Source: JAKOQB01 sp036824465 (GTDB lineage: Bacteria > Pseudomonadota > Gammaproteobacteria > Burkholderiales > Burkholderiaceae_F). Taken from it: a stretch of DNA of 62,737 nucleotides. The stretch covers positions 1 to 62,737 of the forward strand of contig DAITAC010000010.1 in the NCBI GenBank assembly GCA_036824465.1, read 5' to 3'. Positions 1-8,653 of the stretch are shown here, in pieces. Made by a program: the position numbers and the translations under genes. Under the pieces are notes generated by a model. The model had not been told where the DNA came from. It searched no databases and saw only the letters and a program-made list of their open reading frames with translations. Position 1 is the stretch's first letter, and the number at the start of each line of letters is the position of its first letter.

Positions 1-55
1 GAGCACCACCTTGACATGGTGGGGGTCGTTGGTTCGAGTCCAATCGCGCCTACCA
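1..55 (+). tRNA. tRNA-Val (GAC), 3' part only
   Basis: The window opens inside a tRNA gene. The anticodon stem CCACC/GGTGG encloses the loop TTGACAT with anticodon GAC. It is followed by a T arm with loop TTCGAGT, the acceptor 3' strand CGCGCCT, discriminator A and an encoded CCA at 53-55. The 5' acceptor strand and most of the D arm lie before the window. The layout matches bacterial tRNA-Val(GAC). It sits just upstream of thrS and ends before a strong terminator-like hairpin. Confidence 0.93.
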
Positions 56-133
56 CCGCAATGAGGGGGACTGAGCATGTTTTTCCGAACTACGTCGACC
101 GGCAGTTAACGGGCCCGGACGAGTTCGCCTTCG

Positions 134-163
134 AAAAAGTGCGGCTCGACCGCACTTTTTTTT
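134..163 (+). terminator. terminator-like hairpin between tRNA-Val and thrS
   Basis: An 11-bp perfect stem (134-144 with 150-160) has the 5-nt loop CTCGA and runs into eight T residues. It can end the tRNA-Val transcript. It lies only 14 bases before the thrS ATG, so it could also act as a conditional terminator in a thrS leader. The A-rich start makes it roughly symmetrical, so it could work in both directions. Confidence 0.8.
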
Positions 164-177
164 CGCCGGAGAAAACA

Positions 178-2103
178 ATGATTTCGATTTCATTGCCGGA
201 CGGCTCGAAGAAGTCGTTCGACAAGCCCGTAAGCGTGGCCGACGTGGCCGCCGCGATCGGCCCCGGCCTGGCCAAAGCCGCACTGGCGGCCAGGGTCGAC
301 GGCAGACTCGTCGACACGTCGCATGTGATCGAGCGCGACGCGACGCTCGCCATCATCACGGAAAAGGATGCCGACGGCCTTGAGGTCCTGCGCCACTCCA
401 TGGCGCATCTGCTCGCCTACGCGGTGAAGGAACTGTTTCCCGACGCGCAGGTAACGATCGGACCGGTGATCGACAACGGCTTCTACTACGACTTCTCGTA
501 CAAACGCCCGTTCACGCCCGAGGACCTGGCGGCAATCGAGAAGAAGATGGCGGAACTCGCCGCGAAGAACGAAGTCGTCACACGCGAAGTTTGGAAGCGC
601 GACGACGCGGTGAAGTTCTTCGAGTCGATCGGCGAGAAGTACAAGGCGGAGATCATCGCGGCAATTCCCGCCAACGAAGACATCTCGCTGTATCGCGAGG
701 GCAAGTTCATCGATCTGTGCCGCGGCCCGCATGTGCCGTCAACGGGGAGGCTCAGGGTCTTCAAGCTGATGAAGGTCGCCGGTGCCTACTGGCGCGGCGA
801 CAGCAGGAACGAGATGCTCCAGCGCATCTACGGAACGGCCTGGGCAAAGAAGGAGGATCAGGACGCTCACCTGAAGATGCTGGAGGAGGCAGAAAAGCGC
901 GATCATCGCCGGCTCGGCAAGGAACTCGACCTGTTCCACTGGCAAGACGAAGCACCGGGCCTGGTGTTCTGGCACCCGCGAGGATGGGCGATCTGGCAAG
1001 TCGTCGAGCAGTACATGCGGCAGGTTTATCGGGATACCGGCTACAAGGAGGTCAAGGCGCCGCAGATCCTCGACCGATCGCTTTGGGAAGCGTCCGGTCA
1101 CTGGGAAAAATACCGCGAGCACATGTTCACGACGGAGTCAGAGAATCGGTACTACGCACTCAAGCCGATGAATTGTCCGGGGCACGTGCAGATCTACCGA
1201 TCCGATCTGCGCAGTTATCGCGACCTGCCCCTGCGCTATGGCGAGTTCGGTCAATGTCATCGCAACGAGGCCTCCGGCGCACTGCACGGCCTGATGCGCG
1301 TGCGCGGCTTCACGCAGGACGATGGCCACATCTTCTGCACCGAGGACCAGATCCTCGACGAATGTGTCGCGTTCACAGCGCAGTTGCAGCGCGTCTATGC
1401 CGATTTCGGGTTTCGAGAGGTGCTCTACAAGGTCGCCACGCGCCCGCCGCAGCGGATCGGCGCGGACGAGGTCTGGGACAAGGCGGAACACGCGTTGATG
1501 GAATCGCTGCGGCGTTCCGGCGTGGAGTTCACGATCTCGCCCGGCGACGGCGCTTTTTATGGGCCCAAGATCGAGTACCACCTGAAGGACGCGATCGGCC
1601 GTACCTGGCAATGTGGAACGATGCAGGTCGACTTTTCGATGCCCGGTCGTCTTGGTGCCGAGTACGTGGCCGAGGACAACACGCGCAGGGTGCCGGTGAT
1701 GCTGCACCGGGCGATGGTCGGGTCGCTGGAGCGCTTCATCGGCATCCTCATTGAGAATCATGCGGGCGCAATGCCTCCCTGGCTGGCGCCGGTGCAGGTG
1801 GCGGTTGCGAACATTTCCGAGCATCAGATAACGTATGCGGCCGATGTTGCGCAAACGCTGAAAAAACAAGGCTTTAGGGTAGAGGCCGATTTGCGCAACG
1901 AGAAGATCACTTATAAAATCCGGGCCCTCTCTCTGCAGAAGATTCCCTATATCCTCGTGGTCGGGGACAAGGAGATGCAGGGGGGACAGGTGGCCGTGCG
2001 GGCCCGCGGTGGCGTTGATCTCGGGGTCATGCCCCGGGACACATTCGCTGCGCGACTGGCAGAGGATGTCGCGCAGCGACGCAACGTGGGCGGCGCGGCT
2101 TAG
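178..2103 (+). CDS. thrS: threonine--tRNA ligase
   Basis: A 641-residue class II aminoacyl-tRNA synthetase that charges tRNA-Thr in the cytoplasm, close to the usual length. The N-terminus is a TGS-like domain beginning MISISLPDGSKK. An editing domain follows, then the catalytic core with the zinc-site Cys in MNCPGH, the QCHRNEASGALHG stretch and HRAMVGSLERF of motif 3, and a C-terminal anticodon-binding domain. The reading frame stays open upstream to position 16, inside the tRNA, but the ATG at 178 matches the family N-terminus. It heads the infC-rpmI-rplT-pheST cluster. The hairpin just upstream may influence expression. Confidence 0.97.
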   Translation: MISISLPDGSKKSFDKPVSVADVAAAIGPGLAKAALAARVDGRLVDTSHVIERDATLAIITEKDADGLEVLRHSMAHLLAYAVKELFPDAQVTIGPVIDNGFYYDFSYKRPFTPEDLAAIEKKMAELAAKNEVVTREVWKRDDAVKFFESIGEKYKAEIIAAIPANEDISLYREGKFIDLCRGPHVPSTGRLRVFKLMKVAGAYWRGDSRNEMLQRIYGTAWAKKEDQDAHLKMLEEAEKRDHRRLGKELDLFHWQDEAPGLVFWHPRGWAIWQVVEQYMRQVYRDTGYKEVKAPQILDRSLWEASGHWEKYREHMFTTESENRYYALKPMNCPGHVQIYRSDLRSYRDLPLRYGEFGQCHRNEASGALHGLMRVRGFTQDDGHIFCTEDQILDECVAFTAQLQRVYADFGFREVLYKVATRPPQRIGADEVWDKAEHALMESLRRSGVEFTISPGDGAFYGPKIEYHLKDAIGRTWQCGTMQVDFSMPGRLGAEYVAEDNTRRVPVMLHRAMVGSLERFIGILIENHAGAMPPWLAPVQVAVANISEHQITYAADVAQTLKKQGFRVEADLRNEKITYKIRALSLQKIPYILVVGDKEMQGGQVAVRARGGVDLGVMPRDTFAARLAEDVAQRRNVGGAA

Positions 2104-2129
2104 TTTTTTCTTTTTCGGAGTCAAAGACC

Positions 2130-2651
2130 ATCGCTCAGGAACGTTCGCATCGACTGAATCGGGAAATCACAGCCACAGAAGTGCGGCTGTCGGGAGTGAA
2201 CAACGAGGCGCTCGGCATTGTTAGCCTGGCGGAAGCCTTGAGGTTATCGGAGGAGGCCGAAGTTGACCTCGTCGAGATCGCTCCCACTGCGGTACCGCCA
2301 GTTTGTCGCCTGTTGGACTATGGCAAGTTCAAGTACCAGGAGCAGAAGAAGGCGCATGAGGCGAAGCTGAAGCAGAAGGTCATCGAGGTCAAGGAGATCA
2401 AGTTTCGACCTGCCACGGACGATCATGATTACCAGACCAAGGTACGCAAGCTGCACGCGTTTCTGGAGGAAGGTGACAAGGCCAAAGTCACGATGCGATT
2501 CCGGGGGCGCGAAATGGCGCACCAGGATTTGGGCCTGAAGCTGCTGGAGCGGGTCAAAGCCGATCTTGAAGCAGTAAGTCAGGTTGAAGCGTTTCCGCGG
2601 CTCGAGGGACGGCAGATGATCATGGTGCTGGCGCCGAAGAAGAAGAAGTAG
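2130..2651 (+). CDS. infC: translation initiation factor IF-3, AUC start
   Basis: IF-3 binds the 30S subunit and polices start-codon choice. The protein is 173 residues, with an N-domain beginning AQERSHRLNREITATEVRL and a C-domain ending in a lysine run. No ATG, GTG or TTG lies where the family N-terminus begins. The conserved reading starts at an ATC codon (2130-2132), with GGAG at 2117-2120 nine bases upstream. A later GTG at 2181 would remove the conserved HRLNREI segment. Rare AUU/AUC/AUA starts are the known basis of IF-3 autoregulation, so the same control is expected here. The gene follows thrS by 26 bases. Confidence 0.93.
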   Translation: MAQERSHRLNREITATEVRLSGVNNEALGIVSLAEALRLSEEAEVDLVEIAPTAVPPVCRLLDYGKFKYQEQKKAHEAKLKQKVIEVKEIKFRPATDDHDYQTKVRKLHAFLEEGDKAKVTMRFRGREMAHQDLGLKLLERVKADLEAVSQVEAFPRLEGRQMIMVLAPKKKK

Positions 2652-2666
2652 AAGTAGGTTTCTCCG

Positions 2667-2697
2667 GCGGTGTGCTGCTCGGTCGGTGGCACGCCGC
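2667..2697 (+). other. hairpin in the infC-rpmI spacer
   Basis: GCGGTGTGC (2667-2675) can pair with GCACGCCGC (2689-2697), a 9-bp stem with one G-T pair and a 13-nt loop. It lies in the 115-bp spacer before rpmI. In enterobacteria, L20 represses rpmI-rplT by binding structured RNA in this area. That this hairpin does the same is only an inference from position. It has no T-run, so it is not an obvious terminator. Confidence 0.35.
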
Positions 2698-2766
2698 GAT
2701 CACAAGTGAAGGCGGGCAACAAAGTCTCTTCATGAGCGCCTGCCGTCATCCAAAAAAGGAGGGCAC

Positions 2767-2964
2767 ATGCCCAAGATGAAGACCAAGAAGAGCGCCGCAA
2801 AGCGCTTTATCGTCCGCTCCAGCGGATCCATCAAGCGCGGACAGGCGTTCAAACGCCATATCCTCACCAAGAAGACCACCAAGGCCAAGCGTCACCTGCG
2901 CGGTCCGGTGGAACTGCACAAGTCTGACGTCGAGTCTGTGCGTCGGATGATGCCGTACGCCTAA
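2767..2964 (+). CDS. rpmI: 50S ribosomal protein L35
   Basis: A 65-residue, strongly basic protein beginning MPKMKTKKSAAKRF, the L35 signature. It is a structural protein of the large ribosomal subunit. A strong Shine-Dalgarno AAAGGAGGG precedes the ATG. It lies between infC and rplT, the usual IF3-L35-L20 order, with nine bases to rplT. No anomaly is seen. Confidence 0.97.
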   Translation: MPKMKTKKSAAKRFIVRSSGSIKRGQAFKRHILTKKTTKAKRHLRGPVELHKSDVESVRRMMPYA

Positions 2965-2973
2965 GGAGCAGCC

Positions 2974-3333
2974 ATGCCTCGAGTAAAACGTGGCGTCACC
3001 TCGCGTGCGCGGCACAAGAAAGTCCTGTCCCAGGCCAAGGGATACACCCAGCGCCGCAAGAGCGTCTTCCGCGTCGCCAAAGAAGCGGTGATGAAGGCGG
3101 GGCAGTACGCCTATCGCGATCGGCGTACCCGCAAGCGTGTGTTTCGTTCGCTCTGGATCGCCCGTATCAACGCTGCCGTACGTGAACAAGGCATGTCCTA
3201 CTCGGTCTTTATCGCCGGATTGAAGAAAGCAGCGATCGAAATGGACCGCAAGGTTCTGGCCGACCTGGCAGTGCTCGACAAGCCGGCATTTGCGGCGATC
3301 GTCGACAAGGTCAAGTCCAGCCTCGCCGCATAA
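2974..3333 (+). CDS. rplT: 50S ribosomal protein L20
   Basis: A 119-residue protein beginning MPRVKRGVTSRARHKK with a long basic N-terminal extension, typical of L20. It binds 23S rRNA early in 50S assembly and in many bacteria represses its own operon. RBS AAGGAG lies just before the start. The last gene before the hairpin at 3371-3404, it probably ends the infC-rpmI-rplT transcription unit apart from read-through into pheS. Confidence 0.97.
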   Translation: MPRVKRGVTSRARHKKVLSQAKGYTQRRKSVFRVAKEAVMKAGQYAYRDRRTRKRVFRSLWIARINAAVREQGMSYSVFIAGLKKAAIEMDRKVLADLAVLDKPAFAAIVDKVKSSLAA

Positions 3334-3370
3334 TCACTCGCGCGCCCGCAGCGCGCAGCGTACTGACAGA

Positions 3371-3404
3371 ACGGGGCCTGGCCTTGGTGGCAGGCCCCGT
3401 TTTT
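3371..3404 (+). terminator. Rho-independent terminator between rplT and pheS
   Basis: A perfect 10-bp stem ACGGGGCCTG/CAGGCCCCGT (3371-3380 with 3391-3400) has a 10-nt loop and a T-run. It can end the rplT message and limit read-through into pheS. No Phe-codon-rich leader peptide lies between rplT and the stem, so classical Phe attenuation is not supported. Confidence 0.85.
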
Positions 3405-3420
3405 CGTTTCTTGAGACCTC

Positions 3421-4437
3421 ATGGATCCACTCGATCAACTGATTGCCCAAGCCAAGGCGGCATTCGCCGCCGCCGACCAGCCTGCTGCGCTTGAAAACGA
3501 AAAGGCGCGCTTCCTTGGCAAGGGCGGCAGCATCACAGAACTGCTCAAAGGGCTTGCGAAACTCGCTCCGGAAGAAAAACGTGCGCAGGGCGCGCGCATC
3601 AATGCCACCAAGGAAGCGATCGAAGCGCTGCTGGCCGCAAGGCGAGCGCAACTGGCGGAGGCAGAACTCATCGCGCGGCTTGCACAGGAGTCGATCGACG
3701 TAACGCTGCCGGGCCGCAAGCGCAGCGCTGGCGGCATTCACCCGGTGATCCGCACCTGGATGCGGGTCGAGGAGATCTTTCACTCGATCGGCTTTGACGT
3801 TGCCGACGGGCCGGAAATCGAAACCGACTGGCATAACTTCACTGCGCTGAACAACCCGCTGAATCATCCGGCGCGTTCGATGCAGGACACGTTCTACGTC
3901 GACTTGACCGGAACCGATGGATTGCCGCTTAACCTGCGCACGCACACCTCGCCGATGCAGGTGCGTTACGCCCGCATGCACAAACCGCCGATCAAGGTGA
4001 TCGCGCCCGGGCGAACGTATCGGGTCGATTCCGACGCCACGCACTCGCCGATGTTCCATCAGGTCGAGGGCTTGTGGATCGACGAAGACATCAGCTTTGC
4101 CGACCTGAAGGGCGTGTACACGGATTTCCTGCGCCGGTTCTTTGAAAGCGATGACCTGCAGGTGCGCTTCCGGCCGTCGTTCTTTCCCTTCACTGAGCCT
4201 TCCGCGGAGATCGACATGATGTTCACCAGCGGGCCAAAGAAAGGCGGCTGGCTGGAAATCTCGGGCGCGGGCCAGGTGCACCCGACCGTGGTCCGGAACT
4301 TTGGGCTTGATCCGGAAAGGTTCATCGGCTTTGCTTTCGGATCGGGGCTCGAGCGCCTCACCATGTTGCGCTATGGCGTCGACGACCTGCGCCTGTTCTT
4401 CGAGGGCGATCTGCGTTTCCTGTCGCAGTTCAATTGA
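3421..4437 (+). CDS. pheS: phenylalanine--tRNA ligase alpha subunit
   Basis: The 338-residue catalytic alpha subunit of the alpha2-beta2 enzyme that charges tRNA-Phe. An N-terminal coiled coil (about residues 1-90) is followed by the class II core. Visible are the RTHTSPMQVR segment, HQVEGLWID of motif 2 and GSGLERLTMLRYGVDDLR of motif 3 near the C-terminus. The ATG at 3421 gives the standard length. The beta subunit gene follows after 15 bases. Confidence 0.97.
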   Translation: MDPLDQLIAQAKAAFAAADQPAALENEKARFLGKGGSITELLKGLAKLAPEEKRAQGARINATKEAIEALLAARRAQLAEAELIARLAQESIDVTLPGRKRSAGGIHPVIRTWMRVEEIFHSIGFDVADGPEIETDWHNFTALNNPLNHPARSMQDTFYVDLTGTDGLPLNLRTHTSPMQVRYARMHKPPIKVIAPGRTYRVDSDATHSPMFHQVEGLWIDEDISFADLKGVYTDFLRRFFESDDLQVRFRPSFFPFTEPSAEIDMMFTSGPKKGGWLEISGAGQVHPTVVRNFGLDPERFIGFAFGSGLERLTMLRYGVDDLRLFFEGDLRFLSQFN

Positions 4438-4452
4438 TACGGGAGACCGCAG

Positions 4453-6903
4453 ATGCAATTTTCTGAACAGTGGCTGCGCATGTACGTCAACCCTCCCATC
4501 TCGAGCGACGAGCTGGCAAGCCAGCTCACGATGGCGGGCCTGGAGGTCGAAGCGAACGAGCCGGTCGCTCCCCCATTCAGCAAGGTGGTGGTCGCCCGGG
4601 TAGTGGAAGTGACCCGGCACCCAAACGCCGACAAGCTGACGGTGTGCGAGGTCGACGCCGGCACTGGCGCGACACTCGCCATCGTCTGCGGCGCGCCGAA
4701 CGTTGCGGCCGGCATCCGTGTGCCCTGCGCACTGCTGGGTGCAGAGCTGCCGGGCGAGTTTCGCATCAAGGCCACCTCGATGCGCGGAGTTGAATCGCAG
4801 GGCATGCTGTGCTCGGCGCGCGAACTCGGTCTGTCCGAAGACCATAGCGGCTTGATGATTCTTGCTGACGACGCACCGATCGGTCGTGATTTGCGCGAAT
4901 ACCTCGCGCTTGAGGACCGCAAGCTGACGATCAAGCTCACGCCGAACCGAGGCGATTGCCTGAGCGTGATCGGAGTTGCGCGCGAAGTTGCGGCGATCAC
5001 AGGCGCGCCATTGGTCCTGCCAGGTGTGGAGGCGATCGAGGCCACGGTTGACGAACGCCTGGCGGTGAAGATTCATGCGCCGGATCTGTGTGGGCGTTTT
5101 TCAGGTCGCATCGTGCGCGGGCTGAATGCCGCAGCACCAACGCCGGAATGGATGAAGCAGCGTCTCGAGCGCAGCGGCCAACGCCCGATTTCGGCGCTGG
5201 TGGACATTTCCAACTACGTGATGCTCGAGCATGGGCGTCCGTCGCACATCTTCGATCTGGACAAGGTGCATGGCAGCTTGCAGGTTCGCTGGGGCCGAAA
5301 GGGAGAGCGGGTCGAGCTGCTCAACGGCCAGACCGTCGAGGTCGACGAACAGGTCGGCGTGATCGCCGACGATGCCTGTGTCGAGGCGCTGGCGGGCGTC
5401 ATGGGAGGCGAGGCGACCGCGGTATCACTTGCAACCCGCAACATCTACATCGAAGCCGCGTTCTGGTGGCCCGAGTCGATCCAGGGGCGCGCGCGCCGCT
5501 ACAACTTCTCGACCGACGCGGCACATCGATTCGAGCGTGGTGTCGATTTTTCCACCACGGTCGATCACATCGACGTCATCACCCGACTTGTACTGTCGAT
5601 CTGCGGTACGGAGGAGACCGGAGTTGGGCCAATCGATGATCAAATCCTGCGCCTGCCAGAGCGCAGGCCGGTGCGGATGCGGGTGGATCGGTGCCGCAGG
5701 ATCCTCGGCGTGTCGATCAGCGACGAGGAGATCGAACAAGTGTTTCACCGTCTCGGCCTCGCCTTCAAGCGCAGCACCGATGCATTCCTGGTCACGCCGC
5801 CTCCTTATCGCTTCGATCTCGAGATCGAGGAAGACCTGATCGAGGAAGTGGCGCGGCTGTGGGGATTCGAGCGCATCCCGGCGCACCCGCCGCGCACGCG
5901 CGCCGCAATGCGCGCAGCACGCGAAGATCGACGCTCGCCGCATGCATTGCGGCGCGAACTGGCGCAGGCGGGCTACCAGGAACTGGTGAATTTCTCATTT
6001 GTCGATGCCGAATGGGAACGCGCCTTTGCCGGCAACGAGTCGCCGATCAAGGTTCTGAACCCGATCGCCACACAATTTGCCGTGATGCGCTCGACCTTGT
6101 TCGGCGGACTGGTGTCGACTCTCAAGTACAACCTCAATCGCAAGGCAAACCGCGTACGGGTGTTCGAACTCGGCCGCGTCTTCCTGCGCAATCCTGCGGC
6201 TGGCGACGGCCCGCTCGCGGTCGGCGGCACCGAGCAGCCGCTGCGTATCGCCGGGCTGGCTTACGGCTTCGCCGCAGATGAGCAGTGGGGTGAACGCAAA
6301 CGGGAGGTCGACTTCTTCGATGTCAAGGGCGATGTGGAACGATTGATCGGGAGCGACTCGCTGCGCTTCGTCGCGGCCGAGCATCCGGCGCTGCATCCGG
6401 GACGGGCCGCACGCATCGAAAGCGAGGGGCGCGGAATTGGCTGGATCGGCGAACTGCATCCGCGCTGGCAGCAACAGCATGAACTGCCCAAGGCACCGAT
6501 CGTCTTTGAGCTTGATGTTGAGTCGATCCTTGGCGCTCGCGTGCCCGCAGCACAACCCGTTCCGCGCTTTCCTGCGGTGGTGCGCGACCTCGCGCTGATT
6601 GTCGAGGAGCAAGTCTCCGCGCAGCAGGTAGTGGACTTGGTAGAGGAACTCAGACAAACGGATGAGCGCCTTTCGTCCCTGCGGGAATTCCGTCTGTTTG
6701 ATCTTTACCGTGCATCGTCGCCTGATTCAAGCAAAGTCGCGGGAGTAGGCGCTAACGCTTTGTTAAATAAAGAGAAAAGCCTTGCGTTCAGAATCGTTCT
6801 GCAAGATACTGAACGGACTCTGAGCGATGCGGACGTGGATGCCTCCATCGCCGTCGTGGTCGCAGGATTGACGGCGCGCATTGGCGCCAAACTCCGACAA
6901 TGA
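4453..6903 (+). CDS. pheT: phenylalanine--tRNA ligase beta subunit
   Basis: The 816-residue beta subunit of PheRS, of normal length. An EMAP-II-like tRNA-binding domain occupies about residues 40-150 (VTRHPNADKLTVCEVD), followed by B3/B4 editing and B5 regions, a catalytic-like domain and a C-terminal ferredoxin-fold anticodon-binding domain from about residue 720. It edits mischarged tRNA and recognises tRNA-Phe. Its stop overlaps the ihfA start as ATGA, indicating translational coupling. Confidence 0.97.
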   Translation: MQFSEQWLRMYVNPPISSDELASQLTMAGLEVEANEPVAPPFSKVVVARVVEVTRHPNADKLTVCEVDAGTGATLAIVCGAPNVAAGIRVPCALLGAELPGEFRIKATSMRGVESQGMLCSARELGLSEDHSGLMILADDAPIGRDLREYLALEDRKLTIKLTPNRGDCLSVIGVAREVAAITGAPLVLPGVEAIEATVDERLAVKIHAPDLCGRFSGRIVRGLNAAAPTPEWMKQRLERSGQRPISALVDISNYVMLEHGRPSHIFDLDKVHGSLQVRWGRKGERVELLNGQTVEVDEQVGVIADDACVEALAGVMGGEATAVSLATRNIYIEAAFWWPESIQGRARRYNFSTDAAHRFERGVDFSTTVDHIDVITRLVLSICGTEETGVGPIDDQILRLPERRPVRMRVDRCRRILGVSISDEEIEQVFHRLGLAFKRSTDAFLVTPPPYRFDLEIEEDLIEEVARLWGFERIPAHPPRTRAAMRAAREDRRSPHALRRELAQAGYQELVNFSFVDAEWERAFAGNESPIKVLNPIATQFAVMRSTLFGGLVSTLKYNLNRKANRVRVFELGRVFLRNPAAGDGPLAVGGTEQPLRIAGLAYGFAADEQWGERKREVDFFDVKGDVERLIGSDSLRFVAAEHPALHPGRAARIESEGRGIGWIGELHPRWQQQHELPKAPIVFELDVESILGARVPAAQPVPRFPAVVRDLALIVEEQVSAQQVVDLVEELRQTDERLSSLREFRLFDLYRASSPDSSKVAGVGANALLNKEKSLAFRIVLQDTERTLSDADVDASIAVVVAGLTARIGAKLRQ

Positions 6904-7286
6904 AACACATGCAAAACGAATCGGACCTGACCGCGTTTAAGTTTGCAGATGTCCCAGCGCTGCCCTCGCAGGAAGCGGATCACGGCGCTCGGACCATCAC
7001 CAAGGCCGAGTTGGCCGACGCGCTGTTTGAGAAGCTTGGCCTGAACAAACGCGAAGCGAAGGACATGGTGGATGCGTTCTTTGACGAGATCCGCGCTGCA
7101 CTCGAGCGCGGGGAATCCGTCAAGCTGTCAGGCTTTGGCAATTTCCAGTTGCGCGACAAACCACAGCGCCCGGGGCGCAATCCGAAGACTGGCGAGGAGA
7201 TCGCCATCACTGCGCGTCGCGTCGTGACGTTCCATCCGAGCCAGAAGCTGAAGACCGCAGTATCGGTCGCACAGGACGTCCGATAG
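6900..7286 (+). CDS. ihfA: integration host factor subunit alpha
   Basis: A 128-residue IHF/HU-family protein that pairs with IHF-beta to bend DNA at specific sites in replication, recombination and transcription. The core runs from about residue 33 (TITKAELADALFEKLGLNKR) through the GFGNFQLRDKPQRPGRNPKT DNA-binding arm. About 30 non-conserved residues precede it, as I recall is common in betaproteobacteria. The start overlaps the pheT stop. Position after pheT is the usual one. Confidence 0.95.
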   Translation: MKHMQNESDLTAFKFADVPALPSQEADHGARTITKAELADALFEKLGLNKREAKDMVDAFFDEIRAALERGESVKLSGFGNFQLRDKPQRPGRNPKTGEEIAITARRVVTFHPSQKLKTAVSVAQDVR

Positions 7287-7341
7287 GGCACGTGGCCGGG
7301 ATCTTCCGAACACGCTTCCGATAGGGCCGTTCTCGTCTTCA

Positions 7342-7737
7342 ATGCAACGGACCGACATCAATCATCGTGCAGGCAGTGCGCTGCCTCCGATTCCGGCCAA
7401 GCGCTACTTCACGATCGGCGAAGTCAGCGATCTATGCGGCGTCAAGCCGCACGTGCTTCGATACTGGGAACAGGAGTTCACGCAACTGAAGCCCATCAAG
7501 CGGCGCGGCAACCGCCGCTATTACCAGCATCATGAAGTCCTGCTGGTTCGACGCATCCGTGAATTGCTGTATGAGCAGGGCTTCACAATCAGCGGCGCAC
7601 GCAATCGCCTTGACGACGGTGGCCGGGGTCCGCGCAGCGGCAATGGTGGCGCGCGCACTGCAATGGTCGTGCCTGATCTGTCCGAAGTACGCTCTGAGCT
7701 GGAGACAATTCGCGGCATGCTGCACAAGGAGCGATGA
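7342..7737 (+). CDS. MerR-family transcriptional regulator
   Basis: A 131-residue protein with an N-terminal MerR winged-helix domain (about residues 20-90: FTIGEVSDLCGVKPHVLRYW, then RRGNRRYYQHHEV). It has a short, Gly/Arg-rich linker and no long effector-binding domain. Members of this short type are typically found next to ihfA in betaproteobacteria. Ligand and targets cannot be read from sequence. It starts 55 bases after ihfA and may be co-transcribed with it. Confidence 0.88.
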   Translation: MQRTDINHRAGSALPPIPAKRYFTIGEVSDLCGVKPHVLRYWEQEFTQLKPIKRRGNRRYYQHHEVLLVRRIRELLYEQGFTISGARNRLDDGGRGPRSGNGGARTAMVVPDLSEVRSELETIRGMLHKER

Positions 7738-7761
7738 GGGTCGCGTGTACAATTATTCGCG

Positions 7762-7840
<79 letters not shown>

Positions 7841-7857
7841 TGAGGGTTCCCGAAGAA

Positions 7858-7886
7858 GGCCGGTGTGCGCGGGGCGTACACCGGCC
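7858..7886 (+). terminator. hairpin after tRNA-Pro, possible terminator
   Basis: GGCCGGTGT (7858-7866) pairs perfectly with ACACCGGCC (7878-7886) around an 11-nt loop. The following GCTTCATTT is only weakly T-rich, so termination may be partial. It lies 17 bases after the tRNA and 14 bases before the surE ATG, so it could instead shape the surE leader. Confidence 0.45.
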
Positions 7887-7900
7887 GCTTCATTTAGTGG

Positions 7901-8653
7901 ATGCGTATTCTCGTTTCCAACGACGACGGTTACCTCGCGCCTGGCCTTGCGGCACTGGTCGAAGTGATACGTCCGTACGGCGAGGTGTTCGTCGTCGCAC
8001 CTGAGCAGAATCACAGCGGTGCGAGTAACTCACTCACGCTGTCAAGGCCGCTTTCGGTTCAGCGTGCCGGTAACGGGTTCTTCTATATCAACGGGACTCC
8101 GACCGACTGCGTCCATGTGGCTTTGACGGGACTGCTTGATCATCGGCCCGACCTGGTCGTTTCCGGAATCAACAATGGCCAGAACATGGGTGACGACACG
8201 ATCTATTCAGGCACTGTCGCGGCCGCGATGGAAGGTTATCTGTTCGGCGTGCCTTCAATCGCGTTTTCGCTGATCAACAAAGGTTACGAGCATCTGGACA
8301 GTGCGCAACAGATCGCGGGGGAAATCGTCGCCCGCTGGTGTGAGGAGCCCTTGACCTCGCCCACGCTGCTGAACGTCAACATTCCCAACCTTCCCCGTGG
8401 CGAAGTGCGTGGAATCCGCTGCACCCGGCTTGGCAAGCGGCATCCATCTGAACCGGTGATCCGGGCACAGAACCCGCACGGCGACACGATTTACTGGGTC
8501 GGCCCGGCAGGCGGCGCGCTTGATGCCGGCCCGGACACGGATTTTCATGCCACGGCGAACGGCTATGTCTCGGTCACACCGCTGCAGATCGATCTGACGC
8601 ATACCGGCCAGCTTCCAAAGGTTGACGCATGGCTTCAGCGCGGCCGCAACTGA
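7901..8653 (+). CDS. surE: 5'/3'-nucleotidase SurE
   Basis: A 250-residue metal-dependent phosphatase that removes phosphate from nucleoside monophosphates and is linked to stationary-phase survival. The N-terminus MRILVSNDDGYLAPG supplies the metal-binding Asp pair, and GINNGQNMGDDTIYSGTV gives the second conserved block. It heads the surE-pcm-nlpD-rpoS group; its last 25 bases overlap pcm. Confidence 0.96.
   Translation: MRILVSNDDGYLAPGLAALVEVIRPYGEVFVVAPEQNHSGASNSLTLSRPLSVQRAGNGFFYINGTPTDCVHVALTGLLDHRPDLVVSGINNGQNMGDDTIYSGTVAAAMEGYLFGVPSIAFSLINKGYEHLDSAQQIAGEIVARWCEEPLTSPTLLNVNIPNLPRGEVRGIRCTRLGKRHPSEPVIRAQNPHGDTIYWVGPAGGALDAGPDTDFHATANGYVSVTPLQIDLTHTGQLPKVDAWLQRGRN

Noticed and set aside
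3334..5076. Minus-strand open frame of 580 codons
   Set aside because: Opposite pheS and pheT, with no recognisable domain; typical shadow in GC-rich DNA.
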